A stretch of DNA of 64,000 nt, from NCBI RefSeq assembly GCF_020075545.1, contig NZ_JAIQZK010000001.1, forward strand, positions 1,178,001 to 1,242,000, written 5' to 3'. Positions 24,184 to 32,372 of this stretch are shown in pieces. A program made the translations under genes and the position numbers. The notes beneath the pieces are model-generated. The model had not been told where the DNA came from. It worked only from the letters and a program-made list of their open reading frames with translations, and did no database searches. This DNA comes from Nocardioides sp. TRM66260-LWL (lineage in GTDB: Bacteria > Actinomycetota > Actinomycetes > Propionibacteriales > Nocardioidaceae). Every line of letters starts with the position of its first letter. The first letter of the stretch is position 1.

Positions 24184-25545
24184 TCAGGTGGAGCGGCCGC
24201 GGACCGGCACCTGGTTGCCCGCCTCGCGGATGCCGCGCTCGGGATCGAGGCGCAGGAGCAGCAGACCGCCGACGACGAAGAAGACCACCAGCGCGAACAG
24301 CGCGGGACGGTAGGAGCCGGTGAGCTGGAAGACGACGCCGAACAGCAGCGTCCCGAACCAGCTGGTGCCGCGCTCGGCGGCGTTGTAGAGCGCGAAGTAC
24401 TCGCCCTCGCGGCCACGGGGGATCAGCAGCGAGAAGAACGAGCGGGAGAGCGCCTGGGTGCCGCCCATGACCAGGCCGATCGCCACGCCGGCCACGAGGA
24501 ACGGCACGACGTCGCCGGCAGGCAGAGCGATCGCCAGCACGACGATCGCGGCCCACGCGACCGTGCCCCACAGCAGGCACCGGTACGCCCCGTGCCGCGC
24601 GGCCAGGCGGCCGAAGAGCAAGGCGCCGCCGAAGGCGACGAACTGGATCATCAGGATGGTGCCGATGAGCACCGAGTCGCCGAAGCCGAGCTGCTTGGAG
24701 CCGAACGTCGAGGCGCTGGCCACCACGGTCTGGATGCCGTCGTTGTAGAAGAGGTACGCGACGAGGAAGGTCAGCGTCATCGTATAGCCGCGCAGCTCGC
24801 GGAGGGTGCGGCCGAGCTGGCCGAAGCTGCGGTCCCACAGCCCGGAGTCGGGGCCCTGCGGCAGGGTCGGCGCGTAGTCGCGCAGGCGGACGAACGGGAT
24901 GATCGTGAACCCGGCCCACCACACCGCGGCCGACAGCATCGAGAGGCGCACGGCGAGCTCGGTGGAGAGGCCGAAGGCGTCGTGGCCGAGCACGACGACG
25001 AGGTTGAGCAGGAGCAGGAGGCCGCCGCCGAGGTAGCCGAAGGCCCAGCCGCGGCTGGAGACGGCGTCGCGCTCGTCCTCGGTGGAGATCTCGACCAGGA
25101 TGGCGTAGTAGCTGACCAGCGAGCACCCGGCCAGCAGCGAGGCGAGCACGACCGCGATCGCCCCGATCTGCCACTGGTCGTCGCGCATCCAGAAGAGCAT
25201 CGAGGCGGCCGCCGCCCCGGCCCAGGCGAAGCCGGCCATGTGCCGCTTCTTGTGCGCCGAGCGGTCGACGAGCGCGCCGACGAGGGGGAGGACGAGCGCG
25301 CTGGCGATCGTCGCGAAGCTCGTGAGGTACGACGGCAGCGAGCCGGCCGCGACGTGCAGCCCGAGCACCGAGAGCGTGCGGCTGCACGGGTCCTCGTCCT
25401 CGGCGCAGCCGGCGGCCCGGCTGGCCACGGTGATCATGTACGGCGCGAAGAGCACCGTCAGCACGGTCGTGTAGAAGGCGGAGTTCGCCCAGTCGTACCA
25501 GTTCCAGGCCCGCTGCTCCCGTCGGCGCTGCGCCGCGGACGTCAC
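24184..25545 (-). CDS. MFS transporter, UMF1/Atg22-like family
   Basis: This 453-residue permease has about 12 transmembrane segments. The N-terminus RAWNWYDWANSAFYTTVLTVLFAPYM is the hallmark of the UMF1 (vacuole effluxer Atg22-like) group. LPLVGALVDRSAHKKRHMAGFA is the cytoplasmic loop 2-3 signature. RREGEYFALYNAAERGTSW matches the family loop 10-11. The substrate is unknown. The GTG start overlaps the stop of the glycerophosphodiesterase gene (GTGA), so the two are co-translated. Confidence 0.9.
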   Translation of the reverse strand: MTSAAQRRREQRAWNWYDWANSAFYTTVLTVLFAPYMITVASRAAGCAEDEDPCSRTLSVLGLHVAAGSLPSYLTSFATIASALVLPLVGALVDRSAHKKRHMAGFAWAGAAAASMLFWMRDDQWQIGAIAVVLASLLAGCSLVSYYAILVEISTEDERDAVSSRGWAFGYLGGGLLLLLNLVVVLGHDAFGLSTELAVRLSMLSAAVWWAGFTIIPFVRLRDYAPTLPQGPDSGLWDRSFGQLGRTLRELRGYTMTLTFLVAYLFYNDGIQTVVASASTFGSKQLGFGDSVLIGTILMIQFVAFGGALLFGRLAARHGAYRCLLWGTVAWAAIVVLAIALPAGDVVPFLVAGVAIGLVMGGTQALSRSFFSLLIPRGREGEYFALYNAAERGTSWFGTLLFGVVFQLTGSYRPALFALVVFFVVGGLLLLRLDPERGIREAGNQVPVRGRST

Positions 25546-26390
25546 GCGTCGGCCTCGGGCCAGGCGCCGTGCTCGCGGAGCACGTCGCGCAGGACGTCCG
25601 TGCGGTCGGTCATCAGGCCGTCGACGCCGAGGGCGAGCAGCCGGCGCATCTCCGCGGGGTCGTCGATGGTCCACACGTGGACGTGCGCGCCGGCGGCATG
25701 GGCGCGTCGGACGAGGCCGGCCGTGACGACGGGCAGCCGCAGCGGGCCGATCCGCTGGGCCGGGGGCACCTGGAGCGCGGCGACCCGCCCGCCGGTGACG
25801 AGCCGTGCGATCCGCGCGCTCGGCACCAGGACGAAGGTCGCCACCTCCCAGGGCGAGGCCGAGGTGGCCACCCGCCCGCCGGTCAGCCGACGGAAGCGCG
25901 AGAGCCGACGGCCGGAGAACGACCCCACCAGCACCCGGTCGTGCCAGCCCCGCTGCTCGACCAGCGCGGCCAGGGGTGCCACGGCGTCGGCCGCCTTGAG
26001 GTCGAGGTTGAACCGCACATCGGGGTGCGCCTCGATCAGCTCGACGAGGGTCGGCACCGGCTCCGAGCCGCCGATGCGCACCGAGCGCAGTCGCTCGAGG
26101 TCGAGGTCGCGCACCGCGCCCGCGTGCCCGGCCACCCGGTCGAGCGAGGCGTCGTGGACGGCGAGCAGCACGCCGTCGCGCGTGGCGTGGACGTCGGTCT
26201 CCAGGTGCCGGTAGCCGAGGCCGACGGCGTGGGCGAACGCCCGCGCGGTGTTCTCGATGCCGCCGAGCGCCGCGAGCTCGGGGTGCCGCGCCCCGCCCCG
26301 GTGCGCGAAGGCCAGCACGGCCCCCTGACGGAGGCGGACGTCGTCGAGGTACGCCCAGCCGGTGCGGGGCGGTCCGGACCGGCTGCTCAC
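25542..26390 (-). CDS. Glycerophosphodiester phosphodiesterase
   Basis: This 282-residue GDPD TIM-barrel enzyme cleaves glycerophosphodiesters to glycerol-3-phosphate and an alcohol. Visible active-site elements are AFAHRGGARH (catalytic His and Arg), GIENTARAF, HLETDVHATRDGVLLAVHDASLDRVAG (metal Glu/Asp and second catalytic His) and VRFNLDLKAAD. No signal peptide is present, so it acts in the cytoplasm. CATACT ends 7 bases before the GTG start, allowing a leaderless transcript. It is upstream of, and overlapping, the UMF1 transporter gene. Confidence 0.92.
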   Translation of the reverse strand: MSSRSGPPRTGWAYLDDVRLRQGAVLAFAHRGGARHPELAALGGIENTARAFAHAVGLGYRHLETDVHATRDGVLLAVHDASLDRVAGHAGAVRDLDLERLRSVRIGGSEPVPTLVELIEAHPDVRFNLDLKAADAVAPLAALVEQRGWHDRVLVGSFSGRRLSRFRRLTGGRVATSASPWEVATFVLVPSARIARLVTGGRVAALQVPPAQRIGPLRLPVVTAGLVRRAHAAGAHVHVWTIDDPAEMRRLLALGVDGLMTDRTDVLRDVLREHGAWPEADA

Positions 26391-26436
26391 GCGGCTGAGT
26401 ATGCCGGTCCGGGCCGTCGTCGCGCGGCGCCGGGAC

Positions 26437-27960
26437 TCAGATGTCGCGGAACGTCTCGATCGAGGCGCCGAGGGTGTTGAGCCGCTCGGCGAGGTCCTCG
26501 TACCCGCGGTGGATCACGTACGTCGAGCGCAGGACGCTCGTGCCCTTCGAGGCGAGCATCGCGAGCAGGATCACGACGGCCGGACGCAGCGCCGGCGGGC
26601 AGACGATCTCGGTGCCGGAGAAGTGGGTCGGACCCTCGATCATCACCCGGTGCGGGTCGAGCAGCTTGACCTGCGCGCCGAGCTTGGTGAGCTCGGTCAG
26701 GTAGATCGCGCGGTTCTCGTAGACCCAGTCGTGCAGGAGGGTCTGGCCGCTCGCGACGGCGGCGATGACGGCGAAGAACGGCAGGTTGTCGATGTTCAGG
26801 CCCGGGAACGGCATCGGGTGGATCTTGTCCAGCGGGGCCCGCAGCTGCGAGGGGTGCGTGGTCAGGTCGACCAGCCGCGTGTGCCCGTTGCGGGCGAGGT
26901 ACTCTTCGCTCATCGTGTAGCGCAGGCCCATGCCCTCGAGCGTCGCGAGCTCGATCTCGAGGAACTCGATGGGCACCCGGTTGATGGTGATCTCCGAGCC
27001 GGTGACGATCGCGGCCGCCAGCAGCGACATCGCCTCGATGGGGTCCTCCGCCGGCGCGTAGTCGACGTCGACGTCGATGTCGGTGCAGCCGGTGACGGTC
27101 AGCGTCGTGGTGCCGACGCCCTCGATCGTGACGCCCAGGCGCTGCAGGAAGAAGCAGAGGTCCTGGACCATGTAGTTCGACGAGGCGTTGCGGATGACCG
27201 TCGTGCCCGGGTGGAGAGCGGCGGCCATCAGGGCGTTCTCGGTGACCGTGTCGCCGCGCTCGGTCAGCACGATCGGACGTCCCGGCTCGATCGTGCGGTC
27301 GACCTGCGCGTGGTAGCTGCCGTCGGTGGCCTTGACCTCCAGACCGAAGGGACGCAGCGCCGACATGTGCGGCTCGACCGTGCGGGTGCCCAGGTTGCAG
27401 CCGCCGGCGTAGGGCAGCTCGAAGGAGTCCGAGCGGTGCAGCAGCGGGCCGAGGAACATGATGATCGAGCGGGTGCGCCGGGCGGCGTCCTCGTCGATGG
27501 CGTCGAGCCGCAGCTCCTTCGGCGGGACGATCTCCAGGTCGTTGTCCTCGTTGAGCCAGCGGGTGGTGACGCCGAGGCTGCCGAGCACCTCGAGCAGCCG
27601 GTTGACCTCCTCGATGCGTGCCACCTGGCGCAGCGTGGTCCGTCCCCGGTTCAGCAGCGAGGCGCACAACAGGGCGACACCCGCGTTCTTCGAGGTCTTG
27701 ACGTCGATGCTGCCCGAGAGGGTCGTCGGACCGGTGATGCGCAGGTGCGTCGGGCCGGCGCCGAGGGCGACGATCTCGGAGTCGAGGGCGGCGCCGATCC
27801 GCGCCAGCATCTCCAGCGAGAGGTTCTGCTGGCCCTTCTCGATCCGGTTGATCGCGCTCTGGCTGGTGCCGAGCACCTCCGCGAGCTGGTGTTGCGTCAT
27901 GCCGCGGTGCTTGCGCGCGTCGCGGATGAGGTTGCCGATGCGACCCTTGTAGTCACTCAT
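26437..27960 (-). CDS. XRE-type HTH fused to MurA-like enolpyruvyl transferase
   Basis: This 507-residue two-part protein has an XRE/Cro HTH at residues 8-65 (MTQHQLAEVLGTSQSAINRIEKGQ). A full EPSP-synthase/MurA-like domain follows from about residue 72. MurA catalyses PEP transfer to UDP-GlcNAc, the first step to peptidoglycan. Counterparts of the E. coli active site are visible: K91-N92 (K22-N23), C188 in the GGC loop (C115, the fosfomycin target), and D391 in FPGLNIDNL (D305). The loop after C188 reads NLGTRTVEPH rather than the usual IG-RPVDLH. It may therefore be an active or ligand-sensing paralogue. A 22-bp palindrome overlaps its own leaderless promoter, suggesting autoregulation by the HTH. 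Confidence 0.9.
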   Translation of the reverse strand: MSDYKGRIGNLIRDARKHRGMTQHQLAEVLGTSQSAINRIEKGQQNLSLEMLARIGAALDSEIVALGAGPTHLRITGPTTLSGSIDVKTSKNAGVALLCASLLNRGRTTLRQVARIEEVNRLLEVLGSLGVTTRWLNEDNDLEIVPPKELRLDAIDEDAARRTRSIIMFLGPLLHRSDSFELPYAGGCNLGTRTVEPHMSALRPFGLEVKATDGSYHAQVDRTIEPGRPIVLTERGDTVTENALMAAALHPGTTVIRNASSNYMVQDLCFFLQRLGVTIEGVGTTTLTVTGCTDIDVDVDYAPAEDPIEAMSLLAAAIVTGSEITINRVPIEFLEIELATLEGMGLRYTMSEEYLARNGHTRLVDLTTHPSQLRAPLDKIHPMPFPGLNIDNLPFFAVIAAVASGQTLLHDWVYENRAIYLTELTKLGAQVKLLDPHRVMIEGPTHFSGTEIVCPPALRPAVVILLAMLASKGTSVLRSTYVIHRGYEDLAERLNTLGASIETFRDI

Positions 27961-27966
27961 GGGCCC

Positions 27967-27972
27967 ACGTTA
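27967..27972 (-). promoter_or_regulatory. -10 element TAACGT (leaderless) of the XRE/MurA-like gene
   Basis: On the minus strand TAACGT ends 6 bases before the ATG at 27960. Four of its six bases belong to the palindrome at 27969-27990. Confidence 0.6.
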
Positions 27973-27990
27973 ACTCACATGTGAGATAAC
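27969..27990. promoter_or_regulatory. 22-bp palindrome, candidate autoregulatory operator
   Basis: The core CTCACATGTGAG is perfectly self-complementary. It is flanked by GTTAA on the left and ATAAC on the right, so 20 of 22 positions are symmetrical. The left end overlaps the -10 of the XRE/MurA-like gene. The AT-rich ends stand out in this GC-rich sequence. It lies in the divergent region shared with the alcohol dehydrogenase gene. Confidence 0.7.
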
Positions 27991-28087
27991 GCCAGTCTCC
28001 GCGGGGAGGCGCGTCGCACGCCTGCCGACCACCACCGACGGTGGGGGCGGCTTGCTGGCGGGGCCGTCGCGGGTGTCGGATGCGGAC

Positions 28088-29104
28088 ATGCGCGCGACCA
28101 CCCTCCACGACACCCGGGACATCCGCTTCACCGAGGTGCCCGACCCCGCCATCGAGAAGCCCACCGACGCGATCGTCAAGGTCTCCGCCGCCTGCATCTG
28201 CGGCTCGGACCTGTGGCCCTATCGCGGCGAGAACCCGATCCGCCCGGGCCAGACGATCGGGCACGAGTGCCTCGGCGTCGTCGAGGAGGTCGGCTCCGAG
28301 GTCTCGGCGTTCCGGGCCGGCGACCTCGTCGTCGTGCCCTTCGACCACTGCGACAACACCTGCGCGCACTGCCGCAACGGCATGCAGGCCGGCTGCGTCA
28401 ACCTCGGCATGACCACGAGCGGTCAGGCCGAGTACGCCAAGGTCAACCAGGCCGACGGCAGCCTCGTCGCCGTGCCGGCCGATCACGACCCGGCGCTGGT
28501 CCCGTCGCTGCTCGCGCTCTCGGACGTCATGCCGACGGGCTGGCACGCCGCGGTCTCCGCGGGGGTCCGCGAGGGATCGACGGTCGTCGTCATCGGCGAC
28601 GGCGCGGTCGGCCTGTGCGGCGTGCTCGCGGCCGCGACGATGGGCGCCGAGCGCATCGTCGCGATGTCGCGCCACGAGCCGCGCCAGGAGATCGCCCGGG
28701 CCTTCGGCGCCACCCACGTGATCGCCGAGCGGGGCGACGACGCCACCGCGGCGGTCATGGAGCTCACCGACGGCATCGGCGCCGACGCGGTGCTCGAGTG
28801 CGTCGGCACCGACCAGTCCATGCGCACGGCCTTCGACGTCGCCCGGCCGGGCTCGATGGTGGGGTTCGTCGGCGTGCCGCACGGCGTCGAGCTGCCCGTC
28901 CGCACGATGTTCGGCCGCAACGTGGGCCTGGCCGGCGGCATGGCGCCGGTGCGGCGCTACCTGCCGGACCTGCTCGAGCTCGTGCTGGCGGGTCGGATCG
29001 ACCCCGGGAAGGTCTTCGACCTCACCCTGCCGCTGGCCGAGGTCGCCGACGGCTACCGCGCGATGGACGAGCGGCGGGCGGTGAAGGTGCTGCTGCAGCC
29101 CTGA
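28088..29104 (+). CDS. Zinc-dependent alcohol dehydrogenase family protein (MDR)
   Basis: This 338-residue medium-chain dehydrogenase carries catalytic zinc ligands in AACICGSDLWPYRG and TIGHECLGVVEEVGSEV. The structural zinc ligands are four Cys in DHCDNTCAHCRNGMQAGC. The cofactor loop is VVVIGDGAVGLCGVLAA. I chose the ATG giving MRATTLHDTRDIRF because it matches the usual start of this family; an ATG 12 codons earlier is possible. It is divergent from the XRE/MurA-like gene and shares the palindromic control region. The substrate is unknown. Confidence 0.9.
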   Translation: MRATTLHDTRDIRFTEVPDPAIEKPTDAIVKVSAACICGSDLWPYRGENPIRPGQTIGHECLGVVEEVGSEVSAFRAGDLVVVPFDHCDNTCAHCRNGMQAGCVNLGMTTSGQAEYAKVNQADGSLVAVPADHDPALVPSLLALSDVMPTGWHAAVSAGVREGSTVVVIGDGAVGLCGVLAAATMGAERIVAMSRHEPRQEIARAFGATHVIAERGDDATAAVMELTDGIGADAVLECVGTDQSMRTAFDVARPGSMVGFVGVPHGVELPVRTMFGRNVGLAGGMAPVRRYLPDLLELVLAGRIDPGKVFDLTLPLAEVADGYRAMDERRAVKVLLQP

Positions 29105-29158
29105 GGGCCGCGAGGGCCGTGCCCGCGCGACGAGGCGCGCGCCGGTCGGCGGCGGAGG

Positions 29159-29320
29159 TCAGGCGACCTTCGCCGCCGGCTGGCTCGCGCCCGGGGGCGT
29201 CGCGGGGGTGCAGCCGCACGCGGCGTCGCAGGCCAGGAACGTGTGCATGGCGTGCCCGCAGCGCTGGCACGGCAGGTCGTGCGACAGCTGATGATCGGCG
29301 TTCTGGACGGTGTCCCACAT
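29159..29320 (-). CDS. Small Cys-rich protein (53 aa), zinc-ribbon-like
   Basis: This 53-residue product begins MWDTVQNADHQLSHDLPCQRCGHAMHTF, continues LACDAACGC and ends in an Ala/Pro-rich tail. CxxCGHxMH plus a C-x4-C-x-C cluster could bind a metal. A good ribosome binding site (GAGGAGAC) lies 6 bases before the ATG. The composition (His and Cys clusters with normal third-position GC) supports a real gene. No family is recognised; anti-sense to no other credible gene. Confidence 0.65.
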   Translation of the reverse strand: MWDTVQNADHQLSHDLPCQRCGHAMHTFLACDAACGCTPATPPGASQPAAKVA

Positions 29321-29457
29321 GGTCGTCTCCTCTCGGTCTCCTCGACCGTACGGACGCGCGGCGTCGGTCCTGAGGTGAACTCCACAGGACTGTCAGGACG
29401 CCGTCGGGGCCGTGGCCCGGTCGGGCCATGCGCGCTGACCCGGGCGGACGGCCGCGG

Positions 29458-29845
29458 ATGGCGCGGGCGACCGTGCCGACCCGCGAGCACCTGATCACGT
29501 TCGACGCCGGCGACTCTCCCGCCGCTGCTCGACGCCGGCTTCGAGCTGCGCGTGCGCGAGCCCTGGTGGCAGGAGCACCGGATGCTGCGGCTGACGGCTC
29601 CCGCCTGCCACCTGCACGTGTTCGGCCCGGACGCGGCCGAGCCGGTGCGGCACCGCCTGTTCCGCGACTGGCTGCGGGCGCATCCGGACGACCGGGAGCG
29701 GTACGCCGCGGCCAAGCGGGCGGCGTCGGTGGCCACCCGAGCCGCCGGCGGCCACGGCATGGACTACAACGCGCGCAAGGAGGCCGTGGTGCGCGAGCTC
29801 CACGCGCGACTCTTCGCGGCGACCGGTCTCACGCCCGCACCGTGA
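29458..29845 (+). pseudogene. GrpB-family remnant with internal deletion and frame change
   Basis: The 3' part (from about 29522) encodes PPLLDAGFELRVREPWW, LHVFGPDAAEPVRHRLFRDW, HPDDRERYAAAKRAA and MDYNARKEAVVRELHARLF, which is the C-terminal half of GrpB (UPF0157) nucleotidyltransferase-like proteins. An upstream frame (ATG 29458) reads MARATVPTREHLITFDAGDSP, which resembles the N-terminus of such proteins. The central part with the GS catalytic motif (EHVGSTAVPGL in intact members) is missing and the two parts are in different frames, with a stop just upstream in the C-terminal frame. Alternatively a short protein could start at GTG 29552, but it would lack the active site. Confidence 0.65.
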
Positions 29846-30524
29846 CCGCGTCGCCCTGGGCGAGGCGCCCCCGGTCCAGCACCGACGCGTAGACGCCGAG
29901 GCAGGCGTCGCGCTCGCGTGCGGCGCCCCGCAGCCACGGGTGCAGCGCGGGCCGGCCCTCGACGAGGTCGAGCATCCGGCACCGCTCGGTGGGTCCCTCG
30001 ACACCGAGCACCGCGGTGCCGACGTCGAGCCGGTCCCAGGTGTCCTCCACGAACGGCTCGTCGGTCGCGACCACGAGGTTCGGCCGCAGGCGCCGGGCGT
30101 CCGGCGATCCGCCCCAGTGCTCCGCGGCCCAGGCGAGGGTCGCCGTGCCCACCAGGTGCACCGGGCCGGCGTCGAGATGCGGGACCTCGCCCTCCTCGCG
30201 AAGCCGCACGGCCACGCCGAGGCGCTCGGAGAGCCAGACGTCGGTCGACGGATCCCCGGCGCGGCGCACGGGGCCGCCGGGGGATCGGAGGGGGTCGAGC
30301 ACCTCCACCCCGGAGTCGCCCGTCCGGCCGGCGAGCGTCAGCGCCTCGTCACGGCGGCGGAACCTCCGGGTCGACTTCCCGCTGGCGATCCGGCCGTCCT
30401 CGTCGTGGATCGCCCACCGGCGGTCGCCGACGACGCCGCGCTCGTCCAGATCGAGGGTCGCCACCCGCTCGCCGACCAAGGCCTTGACGGGGTAGCGCCA
30501 CAGCTCGGCGATCTCGGTGCCCAC
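29829..30524 (-). CDS. MOSC domain-containing protein
   Basis: This 231-residue protein has the N-terminal MOSC_N beta-barrel (IAELWRYPVKALVGERVATLDLDERGVVGDRRWAIHDEDG) and the MOSC domain (RRLRPNLVV, GTAVLGVEGPTERCRMLDL, DACLGVYASVLDRGRLAQGDAV). The conserved Cys in TERCRML is the proposed ligand for sulfurated molybdenum cofactor. GTG 30524 is the likely start; CAGACT ends 6 bases upstream, a possible leaderless promoter. The 3' end overlaps the convergent grpB remnant by 17 bases. The physiological substrate is unknown. Confidence 0.88.
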   Translation of the reverse strand: MGTEIAELWRYPVKALVGERVATLDLDERGVVGDRRWAIHDEDGRIASGKSTRRFRRRDEALTLAGRTGDSGVEVLDPLRSPGGPVRRAGDPSTDVWLSERLGVAVRLREEGEVPHLDAGPVHLVGTATLAWAAEHWGGSPDARRLRPNLVVATDEPFVEDTWDRLDVGTAVLGVEGPTERCRMLDLVEGRPALHPWLRGAARERDACLGVYASVLDRGRLAQGDAVTVRA

Positions 30525-30597
30525 GACCGCAGTCTGCCGCAGGCGACCCGTCACGGCCCTCCGGGCAGATCCGCTGGGTCGCCGCGGAGCGTCCGCC

Positions 30598-31389
30598 TCA
30601 GGGCTGGCAGGCCGGGCACCAGAAGAGGCGACGCGCGACCATCTCGGCGGACTCGACCTCGGTGCCGCAGCGGCGGCAGGGGAGACCGGCACGGCCGTAG
30701 ACGTAGTGCGCGTCGACGCGGCGCACCCGGCCGGTGGGTCGCTCGCGATCGCCGGGCTCGGTGGTGACGATGCGACCGGCCCGGACGCCCGCGCGCAGCA
30801 GCACGACCAGGTCGTCCCAGACGGCCTGGACGGCCTCGGGACGGTGCTCGCGACCCGCGCGGAACGGACTCAGCCCGTGCCGGAACAGCACCTCGGCGCG
30901 GTAGACGTTGCCGACGCCGGCGATCACCGACTGGTCCATGAGCATCGCCCCGATCGGCGCGCGGCTCCGCGTCACCCGGCTGACGAAGGCCTCGGCGTCG
31001 GCACCCCTGCGCAGGGGATCGGGCCCCAGCCGGGCGAGGATCGCGTCGCGCTCGGGATCGGTGAGCACCTCGCAGGCCGTCGGTCCGCGCAGCTCGACCC
31101 AGTGCGTGTCCGTGAGCAGCCGCATCCGCAGCGCGCCGCGCGGCTCCGGGGCGGGGAGGGCGCCGTCGCGGAACTTGCCGAAGAGCCCGAGGTGGACGTG
31201 CACCCACAGGTCGTCGTAGCGGTGGAAGAGGTGCTTGCCCCACGCGTCCGTGCCGGCCAGCACCTGACCGTCGATCAGCGCGGCGCCCTCGGCGAAGCGT
31301 CCCTGCGGGCTGGACGCCTCGACGCGGTGGCCCACGATCAGGCGGTCGTGGTGGCGCGCGATGCGGTGGATGGTGTGTCCCTCTGGCAC
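30598..31389 (-). CDS. nei: Endonuclease VIII-like DNA glycosylase (Fpg/Nei family)
   Basis: Nei excises oxidised bases and nicks the abasic site. I chose the GTG at 31389 because it puts the catalytic Pro2-Glu3 at the N-terminus (VPEGHTIHR); an ATG three codons earlier would mask Pro2. The 263-residue protein has the beta-lyase lysine in GTDAWGKHLFHRY, the H2TH region MDQSVIAGVGNVYRAEVLFRHGLSP and a C-terminal CxxC-x16-CxxC zinc finger (LPCRRCGTEVESAEMVARRLFWCPACQ). PEGHTIHR marks the Nei2/Nei8-like actinobacterial subfamily. Confidence 0.93.
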   Translation of the reverse strand: MPEGHTIHRIARHHDRLIVGHRVEASSPQGRFAEGAALIDGQVLAGTDAWGKHLFHRYDDLWVHVHLGLFGKFRDGALPAPEPRGALRMRLLTDTHWVELRGPTACEVLTDPERDAILARLGPDPLRRGADAEAFVSRVTRSRAPIGAMLMDQSVIAGVGNVYRAEVLFRHGLSPFRAGREHRPEAVQAVWDDLVVLLRAGVRAGRIVTTEPGDRERPTGRVRRVDAHYVYGRAGLPCRRCGTEVESAEMVARRLFWCPACQP

Positions 31390-31478
31390 GCCCGCCATCG
31401 TGGCGGGCCGCTCCAAGCGCCCCACCCGCAGGAGGAGGGGGCGCGAGAGCGTCGGCGCTCGGGGGTAGGACTGAGGTC

Positions 31479-32360
31479 ATGCAGACGCGAACCCTGGGCA
31501 ACCCGACCGTCGGAACCGTCGAGATCGGCGTCGTCGGGCTGGGCCTGATGACCTTCGACCAGTCCGGATCGCAGCCGCGCGAGCAGCTGCTCGACACCGT
31601 CCGCGCAGCGCTCGACGCGGGCGTCACCCTCTTCGACACCGCCGACGCCTACGGCCCGGGCGACGAGAAGGGCGCGGACGCCCAGGGCGAGAACGAGCGG
31701 CTGATCGCCTCTCTGCTCGACGAGCTCGGCGTGCGCGACCGGGTCACGCTCGCCACCAAGGCCGGACACGTCCGCACCGACGGCGGCGGCTGGGCCACCG
31801 ACTCCTCCGCCGACCACCTGCACGAGGCCGTCGACGCCAGCCTGCAGCGCCTCGGCGTCGACGTGATCGAGCTGTGGCAGCACCACCGGCCCGACCCCGC
31901 CGTGCCGTACGAGGAGGTCGTCGGCACGCTCAAGGAGGTCTACGACGCCGGCAAGGTGCGGCGCGTCGGCCTCTCGAACGCGAATCCGGAGCAGATCCGG
32001 CTGGCCCACTCGGTGCTGGGCGACGCGCTGGTCAGCGTGCAGAACCAGTTCTCGCCCGCCTTCCGCTCCAGCGCGCCCGAGATCGAGGTGTGCGAGGAGC
32101 TCGGGCTCATCTTCCTGCCGTGGAGCCCGCTCGGCGGCCTCGGCGGCGCGAAGGGCCTCGGCGACGACCACCCCGCGTTCGCGGAGATCGCCGCCCAGCG
32201 GGGCGTCTCGCCGCAGCAGGTGGCGCTGGCGTGGGAGATCGCGCAGTCGCCGATCGTCGTCCCGATCCCGGGTGCCAAGCGTCCCTCGTCCATCCAGGAC
32301 TCCGCGCGCGCCGCGGACCTCGAGCTCAGCGCCGACGAGCTGGCCCGTCTCGACGCCTGA
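31479..32360 (+). CDS. Aldo/keto reductase
   Basis: This is a 293-residue NADPH-dependent TIM-barrel reductase. The catalytic tetrad appears as Asp and Tyr in LFDTADAYGPG, Lys in LATKAGHV and His in ELWQHHRPDP. The cofactor loop is VPIPGAKRPSSIQDS. TAGGAC ends 7 bases before the ATG, a weak leaderless -10. Substrate unknown. Confidence 0.9.
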   Translation: MQTRTLGNPTVGTVEIGVVGLGLMTFDQSGSQPREQLLDTVRAALDAGVTLFDTADAYGPGDEKGADAQGENERLIASLLDELGVRDRVTLATKAGHVRTDGGGWATDSSADHLHEAVDASLQRLGVDVIELWQHHRPDPAVPYEEVVGTLKEVYDAGKVRRVGLSNANPEQIRLAHSVLGDALVSVQNQFSPAFRSSAPEIEVCEELGLIFLPWSPLGGLGGAKGLGDDHPAFAEIAAQRGVSPQQVALAWEIAQSPIVVPIPGAKRPSSIQDSARAADLELSADELARLDA

Positions 32361-32372
32361 GGCGTCGCCTCA
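32358..32372. terminator. Hairpin between convergent aldo/keto reductase and DoxX genes
   Basis: TGAGGC-GTC-GCCTCA is a perfect stem of six that overlaps both stop codons. Confidence 0.4.

Noticed and set aside
29022..29498. Minus-strand frames around the grpB remnant
   Set aside because: Arg/Pro/Ala shadows without start signals. The only credible minus gene here is the 53-residue Cys-rich protein.
31449..31471. PafBC-like element before the aldo/keto reductase (GCGTCGGCG-N8-TAGGAC)
   Set aside because: Only 6 of 9 upstream positions match and the -10 lacks the final T. GTCGGCG is common in this GC-rich DNA.
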